Below are positions 35,488 to 43,898 of a stretch of 64,000 nucleotides of DNA, one piece after another. The notes beneath the pieces were generated by a model. It did not search any database, was not told the DNA's origin, and saw nothing but the letters and a program-made list of their open reading frames with translations. Both the position numbers and the translations under genes were made by a program. Origin of the DNA: JAXLWB01 sp046328715 (lineage in GTDB: Bacteria > Chloroflexota > Anaerolineae > Caldilineales > Caldilineaceae). The stretch spans positions 1-64,000 of the forward strand of contig JAXLWB010000006.1 of the NCBI GenBank assembly GCA_046328715.1, written 5' to 3'. Position 1 is the stretch's first letter. Every line of letters begins with the position of its first letter.

Positions 35488-36264
35488 ATGTCTGTCGCGT
35501 TTTCTTATCTAGCATCTATTGAACAAATACTCCAACGCATCGCTTCTACACAACTTGATTCAGTCGAACAGGCTGCCGAAATCTGTGCCTACTCGATTGC
35601 CAACGGCGGATTGGTCCATCTCTTTGGCACCGGCCACTCTCGTATGATGATCGAGGAGATCTTTCCTCGGCATGGCAGTTTTCCTGGCTTTCACTCGATT
35701 GTGGAACTCTCCCTCACCTTTCACAATCAGGTCGTCGGGTCGAATGGACAGCGACAGGCGATGTTTTTGGAACACATCGAGGGGCTGAGCAAGGCGATCC
35801 TGCGCAACTTTGTCCTTTCTGAACCGGACAGCTTCATCATCTTTTCCAACAGTGGTGTCAACGAAGTAGTCGTTGACATGGCAATTGAGGTAAAGAAACT
35901 GGGATTGCCCTTGATTGCACTCGTCTCGGTTGATCATTGCACCCAATCGGCAGCCAAACATAGCTCTGGCAAAAAGCTGATTGACCTGGCCGATGTCATT
36001 CTCGACAACTGCGTTCCTGCTGGCGACGCTTTGGTCACGATTCCAGGATTGGACGACCCGGTTGGCCCCGGCTCAACCGTGGGTGCGGCAACCGTTGTCA
36101 ACATGCTCAAGGTAGCGGTGGCGGAGAAGCTCACACAACTCGGTAAGCCACCCAAGGTACTTACCAGCAGCTACTTTATCGGTGCCGAGGAATCGAAAAA
36201 GCGCTTTGACGAATCCTACGATGAATATCGCCGAGGGTTGGTGCGGGCGTTAGGCGGGAAATGA
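35488..36264 (+). CDS. SIS-domain sugar isomerase-like protein
   Basis: 258 residues with one SIS (sugar isomerase) domain: GGLVHLFGTGHSRMMIEEIF at ~42-61 is the phosphosugar-binding start, followed by DSFIIFSNSGVNEVVVDMAI (~117-136) and the second half around PAGDALVTIPGLDDPVGPGS. It resembles the UPF0309 group. Such proteins bind or isomerise phosphosugars, often amino sugars. AGAGGATTT before the ATG gives a good ribosome site. Followed by a PfkB kinase on the same strand, it fits a pathway in which an imported sugar is phosphorylated and isomerised. Confidence 0.87.
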   Translation: MSVAFSYLASIEQILQRIASTQLDSVEQAAEICAYSIANGGLVHLFGTGHSRMMIEEIFPRHGSFPGFHSIVELSLTFHNQVVGSNGQRQAMFLEHIEGLSKAILRNFVLSEPDSFIIFSNSGVNEVVVDMAIEVKKLGLPLIALVSVDHCTQSAAKHSSGKKLIDLADVILDNCVPAGDALVTIPGLDDPVGPGSTVGAATVVNMLKVAVAEKLTQLGKPPKVLTSSYFIGAEESKKRFDESYDEYRRGLVRALGGK

Positions 36265-36334
36265 CAGGATGAAGGGATGGCAAGATGACAAGATGAAATA
36301 CACGGAAGCTAAGTTTTTCGGTAGAGGGTAGACC

Positions 36335-36428
36335 TGTCATTCTAAGCGAGAGCCTTTTCGAACGAAGAATCTTGCAGGGCAGACCGACCAAGATTCTTCG
36401 TCGCAAACAGCCGCTCCTCAGAATGACA
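36335..36428. repeat. TGTCATTCT...AGAATGACA inverted-repeat element
   Basis: Ends TGTCATTCT (36335-36343) and AGAATGACA, with an inner perfect pair CGAAGAATCTTG (36363-36374) / CAAGATTCTTCG (36389-36400). Outside it, GGATGGCAAGATGACAAG near 36274 and an inverse copy near 36485 form a further weak arm. It is a non-coding palindromic repeat of a type widespread in bacterial genomes. It fills the SIS-PfkB gap and creates a false upstream extension of the kinase frame. Confidence 0.72.
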
Positions 36429-36527
36429 AATACCGATGAACATAATTTACAGCGTAATGAATGTAATCCGAAAGTAATCCTGTTCATCTTGCCATCTTGT
36501 CCAAATTACTCGAAAAGAGGCTCGATC

Positions 36528-37481
36528 ATGTTTGTAGTCATCGGCACCGTGACCGCCGACCTGATGGTGTGCAGCGAGGTGGCGCTAGCGAACCTAGGCG
36601 GTGATGGTTTTCGCAGCAGCAATCTGGTCTTTACTGACGCGCCTATAAATATCTCGATGGGTGGCAATGGCGGCAACAGTGCATACGCACTTGCGGCACT
36701 GGGCGTACCGACTGCCTTGTGTGGAGCCGTAGGACAGGATTTGCTTGGAAATGCACTGGTTGATTGGTTGAAGGAGCGAGGAGTTGATTTGCGTGGGTTA
36801 CTACGCAGTGCAAACGAAGCCACCTCCAGTTCGACCATTATTATGACCGATTCGGCAAACCAAGTCGTTTTCCATCATTTGGGCGCAACCAGAGCGGCTG
36901 CCTTCGAGGATTTTCCCGATGCGCTCTTTGCCGAAGCCAGTGTCCTTTTGGTCAGCAGTTTCTCACTGATGCCCAAGTTACGGACAGGTGGATTTGCTCA
37001 TGCCCTCCGCCATGTGAAACAAGCGGGCGGCATCACGGCACTGGATGTCGGTCCCGCAATCGGCGAGCCAGTCACCCTACAGGAATTGCTGCCCCTAATA
37101 TCCGATGTAGATTATCTATTGGCAAACACGCACGAACTGGTAGTATTAACTAATGCCACAAGTTGGCAGAACGGAGCCAAACAGGCATTGGCTGCCGGTA
37201 TACGTCAGTTAGTGATCAAACAAGGAGCGGCAGGTTCCGCACTTTGGACGGAGAGCCAACAAATTCATGTACCTGCCTTCAAAGTGGCAAGCAACATCTC
37301 GGTTGGGGCAGGCGATTCGTTCAACGCCGGCTTCCTGTACGGCGTGCAACAGGGGTGGTCTTGGGAGCAAGCCCTACGTTTTGGCAATGCGACCGCCGCC
37401 CTGGTTGTCTCCGGTTCAAGAGGAATTCTCGATTCGCCCACACTTCAACAAGTAGAAAGTTTTCTCCATGCTCAACCCTAG
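36528..37481 (+). CDS. PfkB family carbohydrate kinase
   Basis: 317 residues from the ATG at 36528 (AAAGAGG upstream); the open frame extends 52 codons further left, but those come from the repeat element. PfkB landmarks: MGGNGGNSAYALAALGVPT near residue 45, the substrate-site region following it, and NISVGAGDSFNAGFLYGVQQ at ~258 with the catalytic aspartate. The family phosphorylates ribose, fructose, 2-keto-3-deoxygluconate and similar sugars at the expense of ATP. With the SIS protein and the divergent importer it forms a sugar use module. It converges on the efflux permease with only ten bases between the stops. Confidence 0.9.
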   Translation: MFVVIGTVTADLMVCSEVALANLGGDGFRSSNLVFTDAPINISMGGNGGNSAYALAALGVPTALCGAVGQDLLGNALVDWLKERGVDLRGLLRSANEATSSSTIIMTDSANQVVFHHLGATRAAAFEDFPDALFAEASVLLVSSFSLMPKLRTGGFAHALRHVKQAGGITALDVGPAIGEPVTLQELLPLISDVDYLLANTHELVVLTNATSWQNGAKQALAAGIRQLVIKQGAAGSALWTESQQIHVPAFKVASNISVGAGDSFNAGFLYGVQQGWSWEQALRFGNATAALVVSGSRGILDSPTLQQVESFLHAQP

Positions 37482-37491
37482 ATTGCCCCGG

Positions 37492-38850
37492 CTATTCGCG
37501 ACGTAACGCTTCGATTGGATCGAGGCGGGCAGCTTGGGTGGCAGGATAGTAGCCGAAGAAGATGCCGACGGAGGCCGAGGCCAGAAAGGCCAAAGGCAGC
37601 GACATTGGCACAATTTGGGTACGCATTCCTCCCACCTGACCAAAGATATACGAGCCAATCACCCCCGCAACCAAGCCGACCAGACCACCGACCAGACTCA
37701 ACATCACGGCTTCGATCAAAAACTGCAACTTGACATCCCATGGACGAGCACCCAATGCCTGACGTAGACCGATCTCCCGTGTACGCTCGGTGACACTGAC
37801 GAGCATGATGTTCATAATGCCAATGCCGCCGACCACCAGCGACACACCTGCCACCCAACCAAGTAGGCTACGAAAGGCCGCGGTGGTCGAAGCGCGCGCA
37901 TTGATGATGTCCTGTTGGGTACTCACACTAAAGTTAGGGCTAGCTGGATCGACATTACGCCGAATCGCCATCAAGTTTGTAACCTGTTGAATCACATCGG
38001 ACATCGCATCCTTGCTGGTTGCCTTGACCAGTATCATTCGGACCTGATTGCCACCAACCCGGCTTTGTGTGAATTTCTTAAAGAGGGTGGTGACTGGAAT
38101 GTAGATGAGGCCATCGTTATCAGTGGAGTTAACCACGCCTTGTTGCGCCATCACGCCGACAATTTCAAAGCTGGTCGAGCCGATACGCACTTGTTGGCCA
38201 ATGGGATCGCTGCCACTAAAAAGATTGTTGGCGATACCATAGCCTATTACCGCAACACGCTTGGCGTCTGCCGTCTCTTGTGTGCTAAAGAAGCGACCAC
38301 TGCCAACTTTGTAATCGCGCACGCTCGGGAAGTCAGCTGTCGTACCGACGATGGAGACACTGGTCATGGTTGTGCCATCTTGGCGCACATCCTGAGTCGT
38401 GTTCTGTTGCACGGTGACACCGCTGATACCTTGTACGCCACTGGCGATGGCGGCAATATCCGAATATTGAAAGGCAGAATTAGCACCGGGCGCGCCACCA
38501 GCACCCCGATCTCCCCCGCCGAAGCCGCCAGCAAATCCACCGCCGCCTTGCGGGCGCACGCCACCAAAGGCACGAAAGGGCGTGACCATGATCAGGTTGG
38601 CCCCCAGCCCGTTGATCTGATCGGAGATGGCAGCCTCGGCCCCAGCACTCACCGCCAGCATAATGATCACTGCCGCCACGCCGATAATGATGCCAAGCGT
38701 GGTTAGAAATGAGCGCAGCTTATTGAGCGTAATCCCTTCCCAGGCAGTGCGAAAGGTATTGGCAAAGCTCATGCCATGTTCCTGCTTGGCGATTTGCACG
38801 GTACTTCGCTGCGGGCGTGCCAGGGTCTGTTGTAATGTGTTGCTAACCAT
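37492..38850 (-). CDS. MacB/FtsX-type ABC transporter permease
   Basis: 452 residues; GGAGG four bases before the ATG. A ~27-residue N-terminal extension precedes ANTFRTAWEGITLNKLRSFL, then helix 1 (LGIIIGVAAVIIMLAVSAGA), a large outer domain (~75-320) with a Gly-rich insert (GGGGFAGGFGGGDRGAGG), and three C-terminal helices including GGIGIMNIMLVSVTERTREI, the family signature. FtsX/MacB permeases couple ATP use to conformational change of the outer domain, exporting peptides, lipids or drugs. With the ATPase and fusion protein upstream it forms a MacAB-type set; no outer-membrane TolC is present, in line with a monoderm-like envelope. Confidence 0.9.
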   Translation of the reverse strand: MVSNTLQQTLARPQRSTVQIAKQEHGMSFANTFRTAWEGITLNKLRSFLTTLGIIIGVAAVIIMLAVSAGAEAAISDQINGLGANLIMVTPFRAFGGVRPQGGGGFAGGFGGGDRGAGGAPGANSAFQYSDIAAIASGVQGISGVTVQQNTTQDVRQDGTTMTSVSIVGTTADFPSVRDYKVGSGRFFSTQETADAKRVAVIGYGIANNLFSGSDPIGQQVRIGSTSFEIVGVMAQQGVVNSTDNDGLIYIPVTTLFKKFTQSRVGGNQVRMILVKATSKDAMSDVIQQVTNLMAIRRNVDPASPNFSVSTQQDIINARASTTAAFRSLLGWVAGVSLVVGGIGIMNIMLVSVTERTREIGLRQALGARPWDVKLQFLIEAVMLSLVGGLVGLVAGVIGSYIFGQVGGMRTQIVPMSLPLAFLASASVGIFFGYYPATQAARLDPIEALRRE

Positions 38851-38920
38851 CGTTCCTCCGAAACATCAACTCGCTGCTTTACTAGCCCTCTTCTACGCAA
38901 AACAGTACGTCAGATCAGTT

Positions 38921-38994
38921 TTCGTAGGTGCGAGCTTTTAGCCGCACGGCGTAGGTCATGCCGAGAACGTTCGGTTACAAACCACACCTACGAA
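38921..38994. repeat. Inverted repeat between efflux permease and ATPase
   Basis: TTCGTAGGTG (38921-38930) pairs perfectly with CACCTACGAA (38985-38994) around a 54-base loop. Non-coding; it may shape the efflux mRNA or be a repeat-family member. No second copy was noticed in the window. Confidence 0.55.
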
Positions 38995-39027
38995 GACCAA
39001 AAATGCTTAACTTAATGGCAGCGACTT

Positions 39028-39753
39028 CTACAATGCTATAACGCTTTCATCTTGCAGAATCGGTTGACTTGGCGGCACAATCACGCCGTCGCGCACGGTG
39101 ATTACACGTTCGGCGTGTTTGGCCCGTTCGGGATCGTGGGTCACCATGACGATAGTAACCCGTTGGCTGTGCAGTCGATGCAAAATTGCCATCACCTCTT
39201 CGCTGGAGTGACTATCAAGGTTACCTGTTGGCTCGTCTGCCATCAAAATGGCGGGTTCGTTGATCAGGGCACGGGCAATGGCGACGCTTAGCTGTTGTCC
39301 GCCCGAAAGCTTGGTGGGCGTATGGTAAAGACGCTCGCCCAGTCCAACCGAATTTAACACTGCCGCCGCTCGTCGCTGCAACTGTGCTTCGGGCAAGCGC
39401 TGAAAGCCATTGTACATCATCGGCAACATGACATTTTTCAGGGCCGTGGCACGTGGCAGCAAGTTAAAGGATTGAAAGACAAAGCCGATCTTGCGATTGC
39501 GCACGCTGGCCAATTGCTCCTTATTCAAACGGCTCACATCCTCACCATCTAGAACGTAAAGACCACTGGTGGGCCGATCCAGACAGCCGAGGATGTTCAT
39601 CAGGGTCGATTTACCGGAGCCAGACGGTCCCATGATGGCCACAAATTCGCCACGCTGGATCTGAAGGTCAACATTGCGCAGCGCATGGACTTGCGCATCA
39701 CCCTCACCGTAAATCTTGTTCAGTTTCGCAATCTCGATCACGTTATTAGACAT
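39028..39753 (-). CDS. MacB/LolD-type ABC transporter ATPase
   Basis: 241 residues with all ABC motifs: Walker A GPSGSGKSTLMN (~42-53), Q-loop, signature LSGGQQLSVAIARAL (~146-160; the usual QQRVAIA reads QQLSVAIA), Walker B ILMADEPTGNLD and the switch histidine in VMVTHD. The group energises MacB/LolCE-type permeases. It lies upstream of the permease and downstream of the membrane fusion protein on one strand, so the three are very probably one transporter. It has no fused permease domain, unlike E. coli MacB. Confidence 0.93.
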   Translation of the reverse strand: MSNNVIEIAKLNKIYGEGDAQVHALRNVDLQIQRGEFVAIMGPSGSGKSTLMNILGCLDRPTSGLYVLDGEDVSRLNKEQLASVRNRKIGFVFQSFNLLPRATALKNVMLPMMYNGFQRLPEAQLQRRAAAVLNSVGLGERLYHTPTKLSGGQQLSVAIARALINEPAILMADEPTGNLDSHSSEEVMAILHRLHSQRVTIVMVTHDPERAKHAERVITVRDGVIVPPSQPILQDESVIAL

Positions 39754-39876
39754 AGTAAATTGTTCATCTAATCAGCACCCAGGGAAGTGATGGTGCAGGT
39801 TGCAAGTTGCAGGCGGCAGGTGCAGATCTCTCATTCACCATTCACAGTTAGCCATTCACAATTAACCATTTTCAAG

Positions 39877-41484
39877 TTAGGGCGTCGTGCCAGTTTGGTT
39901 TTGTGAAGGACCAGATTGGGTCTGGGTATTGCCCGTGCTGACGGTTTCACCCTCGTCCACGCCAGAGCGGATTTCGGCACTAACCGCATCTTTGATGCCC
40001 ATTTCAACTGGACGCATCTCTAATTCGTTGTTAGCATCGACCACAAAGACGGCATAGGAACCTGGAGCCAGTTCACGCAGTGCTTGGACCGGTACCAGAA
40101 CTGCATTCTGAGCCGTACCAGCGACGACTTCTACCTGCGCATTCATGCCATAGAGCAATGTGGAAGGATACTGACTCATATTGATCGTCGCCCAAACCTG
40201 GCCCACAGCTGCCCCGTTCACCGTAACCATTGATGGATCTACCCGCACCACCGTGCCGTTGAAGGTGAGGTTGGGATAGGCATCAAAGATGATATTCACC
40301 GGGTCGTTAGCGGCCACACTGCCAATATCCAACTCATCGATCCAAAATTGTACCTGTGCCGAATCTGCTGCGGCGATCGTAATAGCGGGAGCGGTGCTTG
40401 CCTGCGTTCCCATTTGCAGATTGACCGCAGTCACCGTGCCGGTGATAGGCGAGGTGATGATCGTACCATCCAAGTCGTTCATGGCGCTGTCCAACTCTTC
40501 CTTGGCCTGCTGCACACCGAGATTGGCAGTTTCGAGCTGATCCTTGTCAGGTCCATTGACGAGCGCATCCAGTTGCGCCTGTGCCTGTTCAACTTGAGCT
40601 TGTCGTTGCTGAAGGGTCAGCGCATCGGGTGCGGATTGGAGGTCATTGAGCGTTTGTTGGGCCTGGGCCACCTTGGAGCGTGCTGCGGTAATTGAGGAAG
40701 GATCGGCAGCGGCAACAGTAATGTTATATTGGGCCAACGCTTTTTCATACTCGATCGTGGCGTTTTGTAGATCGGCAGATTGCTGCGTTGTGCCGATATC
40801 CGAACGCCAGGAGATTTTATTGTAGGCCGATTGGGCTTGTTGGAGCGTGACCTGGGCAGCCTTTAAGGAGCTTTCTGCTACGGTCTTTTCGTCGGCAGAG
40901 GCACCGTTCACCAATTTGTTCAAAGCTTGCTGGGCACTGAGTAGATCATCCTTGGCCGCAGCCAGTTGTTCGGTAGTGGCACCATCGGTCGCCGTTTTGA
41001 GGTTGAGTTGGGCCGAGGCAAGGTTAGCTTTGGCAGCCGCGATGTCGCTTGTGCTGGGAGCAAGCGCAACCACCTGAAGTTGTGCTTTGCGTAGATTGAT
41101 CCCTCCCTGGACAATTTGGGCACGAATCGTGCTGTCATCAATCGTTGCCAGTGTTTGTCCAGCAGCCACATGATCCCCAGGCTTGACCAATACTTGAGTT
41201 ACTTTGCCACTGGAACCGAAAGCGAGATTTAGCGGATCAGCGGCAACTAGATTGCCGACTCCACTCACGGTAACCGTCAAATTGCCGCGGCGGGCCTTAG
41301 CCGTTGCAGGTTGCTGTGTCGCTTGTTGAGTGACCACAGGTTGCGGCTTCAGGTAGGTGATGTAACCATAGTAGCCTGCACCACCAGCCACGAGCAAAAG
41401 AATAAGTGTAATCCAGACCCAGCGCCAACGTCTGCGAGGTTTGAGGTCGACGGATAGGTCATCTTGAAGTTCATACATTCTCAA
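39877..41484 (-). CDS. HlyD/MacA-type membrane fusion protein
   Basis: 535 residues. One membrane helix at ~19-41 (WRWVWITLILLLVAGGAGYY) anchors a large outer part: a split biotinyl-lipoyl domain (VSGVGNLVAADPLNLAFGSS, GDHVAAGQTLATID; second half ITSPITGTVTAVNLQMG), a long Ala/Gln-rich alpha-helical hairpin between them (~120-340), then beta-barrel parts, and a Gln/Ser/Thr-rich tail. Such proteins link the ABC permease to the outer surface. Co-directional with the ATPase and permease downstream and a lipoprotein 18 bases upstream. The coiled-coil hairpin is long compared with MacA, perhaps to span a thick cell wall. Confidence 0.9.
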   Translation of the reverse strand: MRMYELQDDLSVDLKPRRRWRWVWITLILLLVAGGAGYYGYITYLKPQPVVTQQATQQPATAKARRGNLTVTVSGVGNLVAADPLNLAFGSSGKVTQVLVKPGDHVAAGQTLATIDDSTIRAQIVQGGINLRKAQLQVVALAPSTSDIAAAKANLASAQLNLKTATDGATTEQLAAAKDDLLSAQQALNKLVNGASADEKTVAESSLKAAQVTLQQAQSAYNKISWRSDIGTTQQSADLQNATIEYEKALAQYNITVAAADPSSITAARSKVAQAQQTLNDLQSAPDALTLQQRQAQVEQAQAQLDALVNGPDKDQLETANLGVQQAKEELDSAMNDLDGTIITSPITGTVTAVNLQMGTQASTAPAITIAAADSAQVQFWIDELDIGSVAANDPVNIIFDAYPNLTFNGTVVRVDPSMVTVNGAAVGQVWATINMSQYPSTLLYGMNAQVEVVAGTAQNAVLVPVQALRELAPGSYAVFVVDANNELEMRPVEMGIKDAVSAEIRSGVDEGETVSTGNTQTQSGPSQNQTGTTP

Positions 41485-41502
41485 TCCTACTCTCTCTAGC
41501 CA

Positions 41503-42261
41503 TTATTGGGCGGATCGATCGGTGAGGAGCTTAATCAATGGCGTCATCAAAAATCCTCCTCGTCCACCCTGGCGTTGACCACCTTGACCGCCCTGACCGT
41601 TCTGGCGATCTTGAGGGATGTTGATTCCCAACTCTTTGAGGCGTGCCTGACGTTGTTCGGGCGTCATGCTTTGCAACTCCTGGCGCAACTTGGTGCGTTC
41701 ATCTTCGCTCATATTTGCGAATGGCCCACCTTGGCCGTTTTGATTGAAGCCGCCCTGGCCAAAATTCTGTGGCAGGTCCACACCGTTCGCCTTCGCCCAA
41801 TCGGTCAGCGAGGTAAAGGTAAGTTTCATGGCGACGATTTCATTCATCTGCTCGGGTGTCATCGCCTTTTCTATCGATTTGTAGACTGCGTTGCGTTCAC
41901 TGGCATTTTGAATCGAACCACTTTGAATGCCTTGCCAGAGGGGCAATAATTTCTTGGCCTGGTCTGGCGTGATTTTGTTGTTGCCTTCTTCCAACTTCAT
42001 GGTCCCCAGTTGGAGTTGCATTGTGGTAGGCAGCGCACTGTCGTAGGTGTTGGTCAGATAGGCGCTTTGAAACGGTGCAAAGCCACCGCCACCAAAATTA
42101 TTCTGACCGTTTCCACCTTGACCGCCGCTGTTTTGACTGCTGGCAACGGCAGGCTGGCTGGCAGTTGACTGGCCACTATCGGATTGTGAGCTTCCCCCGC
42201 CACAGCCAGCCAGCAACAGCAAAGAACCCACTGCAATTGCGACCATCCATTGTTTGTTCAT
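41503..42261 (-). CDS. Gly/Gln-rich lipoprotein with Spy/CpxP-like helices
   Basis: 252 residues. The signal ends at a lipobox LLLLAGCGGG, followed by a Ser/Gln/Gly-rich linker. The body is helical with repeated motifs of the kind TPDQAKKLLPLW, MTPEQMNEIVAMKLT and SMTPEQRQARLKELGI, which resemble the LTxxQ repeats of Spy/CpxP envelope proteins, though not closely enough to name it. Gly/Asn/Gln-rich segments (FGQGGFNQNGQGGPF; GQGGQGGQRQGGRGG) surround them. GAGGAAACT before the ATG is a good ribosome site. As first gene of the efflux operon it may sense or buffer the exported substrate; that is inference. A direct-repeat regulatory box lies 310 bases upstream. Confidence 0.75.
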   Translation of the reverse strand: MNKQWMVAIAVGSLLLLAGCGGGSSQSDSGQSTASQPAVASSQNSGGQGGNGQNNFGGGGFAPFQSAYLTNTYDSALPTTMQLQLGTMKLEEGNNKITPDQAKKLLPLWQGIQSGSIQNASERNAVYKSIEKAMTPEQMNEIVAMKLTFTSLTDWAKANGVDLPQNFGQGGFNQNGQGGPFANMSEDERTKLRQELQSMTPEQRQARLKELGINIPQDRQNGQGGQGGQRQGGRGGFLMTPLIKLLTDRSAQ

Positions 42262-42554
42262 AGTTTCCTCGGATTATCTACACTCATTATTTCTTGCTTG
42301 CCAAACCGATGCCCTGCAAAAGAAGCGAAGCGATACTTCTCAAACAATTTTCAATCCTTCTGGCAACCGCAGGTTTGCGCAACCCATTTGCTGTAGAAGG
42401 CATATTGCTCCTAGCTTGATCGTATGCGATACAAGCCGATTGAACTTTAAATCTACCTAATAGTGGTTTTAGCCCAAGCTTATCCAGGTGAGAATAAAGG
42501 AGCCACCTGACCGGGCAGATTGAGGGTGCAAAGTCAGTCGCTCGGCTACATGCC

Positions 42555-42586
42555 AATATACCAACTTTGTGTTTAGAAATTGTAAA
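42555..42586 (-). promoter_or_regulatory. PhoB-type direct-repeat box with -10 (efflux operon)
   Basis: On the minus strand TTTACA-ATTTC-TAAACA (42586 to 42570), then nine bases, then TATATT (42560-42555). Hexamers 11 bases apart are typical for OmpR/PhoB-family regulators bound next to a -10. It matches the boxes at 44922-44938 and 48015-48053. Confidence 0.6.
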
Positions 42587-42614
42587 GAGATGATTGGGGC
42601 AAAATGAGAGGGAA

Positions 42615-42659
42615 AACAAGGTGCAGGTTGCAATGTTACTTTGCAACCTGCACCTTGTT
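42615..42659 (-). terminator. Strong stem-loop, likely terminator
   Basis: A 19-bp perfect stem (42615-42633 with 42641-42659) around a seven-base loop, followed on the minus strand by TTCCCTCTCATTTT. It starts three bases after the restored stop of the small membrane protein gene and so probably ends that operon. Confidence 0.65.
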
Positions 42660-42717
42660 ACTTACTCGGACTGCAAAATCGGATGATAATAGGTCGCTGC
42701 AAGGGCCAAGAGTGCAG

Positions 42718-43095
42718 CTAGGGCCAACATGCCTGGGGCGAGTAAGGGTTTGCCCCGCCCAGACCTTTGAGTACCAGATCTAGCCCGGCAGTGCTAGGCT
42801 TAATTTCCAGGGCAAAGTTGACGTTTTCCTCAACGTGTTCGAAGACGCCAAACAAACTGCCGACAAAGTTCAAAATCATCACCCAGCGCAGAATGGTCAC
42901 ATTCCGTCGCATTGGCTTAAAGTAAAAGAGCCCTAAAGCGATCAGTCCCAGCCCACACAGCACAAACGGTATCAGTTGAAGCGGACTGTCCCAATGTTTG
43001 GTGAAGGCCAACTCAGCGATGGTTCCGATGCTGAGAAAGGTCGCCAACCCGAGCAGAAAGACGCGCAGCCGTTTCAGGATAATCTCTGAACTCAT
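42718..43095 (-). CDS. Small four-helix membrane protein, frameshifted end
   Basis: 125 residues as read; not recognised. Helices at ~10-28, 38-58 and 68-86 and a likely fourth. The frame ends in an unconvincing GGANPYSPQACWP. Adding one base within the CCCTTA near 42750 gives LLAPGMLALAALLALAATYYHPILQSE with a stop at 42662, a proper last helix, so the true gene very probably ends there and an indel (real or error) shortens it. Its start overlaps the HhH lipoprotein stop (ATGA), so the two are coupled. It contains EHVEENVNFALEIKPS between helices. Function unknown; it belongs to the DUF4405/HhH operon. Confidence 0.7.
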   Translation of the reverse strand: MSSEIILKRLRVFLLGLATFLSIGTIAELAFTKHWDSPLQLIPFVLCGLGLIALGLFYFKPMRRNVTILRWVMILNFVGSLFGVFEHVEENVNFALEIKPSTAGLDLVLKGLGGANPYSPQACWP

Positions 43096-43712
43096 TGTGC
43101 CTCCAGATACCCCTTTGCAGCGGCAGCTTCATCGGCAGTGACCAGAGTTGCCAACTTGGTCAGGAAGGCGTCATTCGAGGCATAGGGGCGACCCGCGATC
43201 AACTCCTGTGCCTTGGCATCATCCACACCAGGAAGTTGCTTGAGCGTGTCGGCATCGGCATCGTTGACGCTGACCGGCACATAGACATACTTTTCATATT
43301 CGGCGACCTGGGCCTCATCGACATATTTACCGATCTCACGACGGAACTGCAAGATGCTGGTGTAGGGGCGATATTCCTGGAACTCGCGCACCATGCGGTT
43401 GCCAAAGCCAGGAATAGCAGCCAGCAATTCGTCGCCAGTGACCGTGTTCAGATTGAGTTTGGTCATGGTAGCTGCGGCAGTTGTGCTGTCACTGCCACTG
43501 GTGGTCGTGATCGCCGAGGTGTCGGCTGGAACGGTCGTTGCTGTATCAGCCGGGGCCGGGGTTGCGGTCGCTGCACTTTGTGTGCTGGTTTGGCTGCTGG
43601 CCTGATCGGCTGGAGCAGTCGTGGTTGTACTATTGGTCGAACAGGCTACGAGGGTTGCAGCCACAAGTAGAGAAGCGATGAACGCTCCTGATTTACTGGT
43701 TAGGTGTCTCAT
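43092..43712 (-). CDS. Helix-hairpin-helix lipoprotein
   Basis: 206 residues from the ATG at 43712 (AAGGA upstream). The signal ends in a lipobox LVACSTN, followed by a Thr/Ala-rich linker (~25-75). The rest holds two helix-hairpin-helix units: KLNLNTVTGDELLAAIPGFG (~80-99) and VSVNDADADTLKQLPGVDDA (~140-160), similar to ComEA-type repeats. ComEA binds DNA outside the membrane during uptake, but this protein has an unusual linker and lies beside membrane haem-type proteins rather than com genes, so DNA binding is only one possibility; HhH units also bind proteins. Coupled to the next gene by a four-base overlap. Confidence 0.8.
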   Translation of the reverse strand: MRHLTSKSGAFIASLLVAATLVACSTNSTTTTAPADQASSQTSTQSAATATPAPADTATTVPADTSAITTTSGSDSTTAAATMTKLNLNTVTGDELLAAIPGFGNRMVREFQEYRPYTSILQFRREIGKYVDEAQVAEYEKYVYVPVSVNDADADTLKQLPGVDDAKAQELIAGRPYASNDAFLTKLATLVTADEAAAAKGYLEAQ

Positions 43713-43748
43713 TATAGTTTTTCCTTTTACCTTGTAATTACAGAACAA

Positions 43749-43880
43749 ACCCCAGCCTAACCCTCCCCAACTGCGGGGAGAGGACTGTCACGAGACGGAT
43801 TGTATTATCTCTGCTATCCACCAAGCTGAATCCGCTCCGTGACAGTCCCCTCCCTTACCAGGGGAGGGCTAGGGTGGGGT
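43749..43880. repeat. CCCCAGCCTAACCCTCCCC inverted-repeat element
   Basis: The outer arms of 20 bases (43749-43768 and 43861-43880) match at 18 of 20 positions. An inner pair GGACTGTCACG / CGTGACAGTCC follows. The same family, with the same total length of ~130 bases, lies at 55134-55263. It separates the HhH lipoprotein gene from the gene before it. Confidence 0.75.
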
Positions 43881-43898
43881 TGGTCGTTATCTGCTTTG

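Larger units (their letters stand above)
42262..42661. other. Long leader or promoter region of the efflux operon
   Basis: No convincing gene: a 119-codon minus-strand frame here has no protein-like composition. The stretch holds a TTTACA-N5-TAAACA box with a TATATT nine bases after it, about 290-330 bases before the lipoprotein start, so the leader would be long. It also holds a strong stem-loop at its right end. What the leader does is not visible. Confidence 0.6.

Noticed and set aside
42287..42646. A 119-codon minus-strand frame before the efflux operon
   Set aside because: No domain or ribosome site; it overlaps a strong hairpin and the regulatory box, and its composition is not protein-like.
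43092..43712. Naming the HhH lipoprotein comEA
   Set aside because: Two HhH units are present, but there is a lipobox, a long linker, and no comEC or other competence gene nearby.
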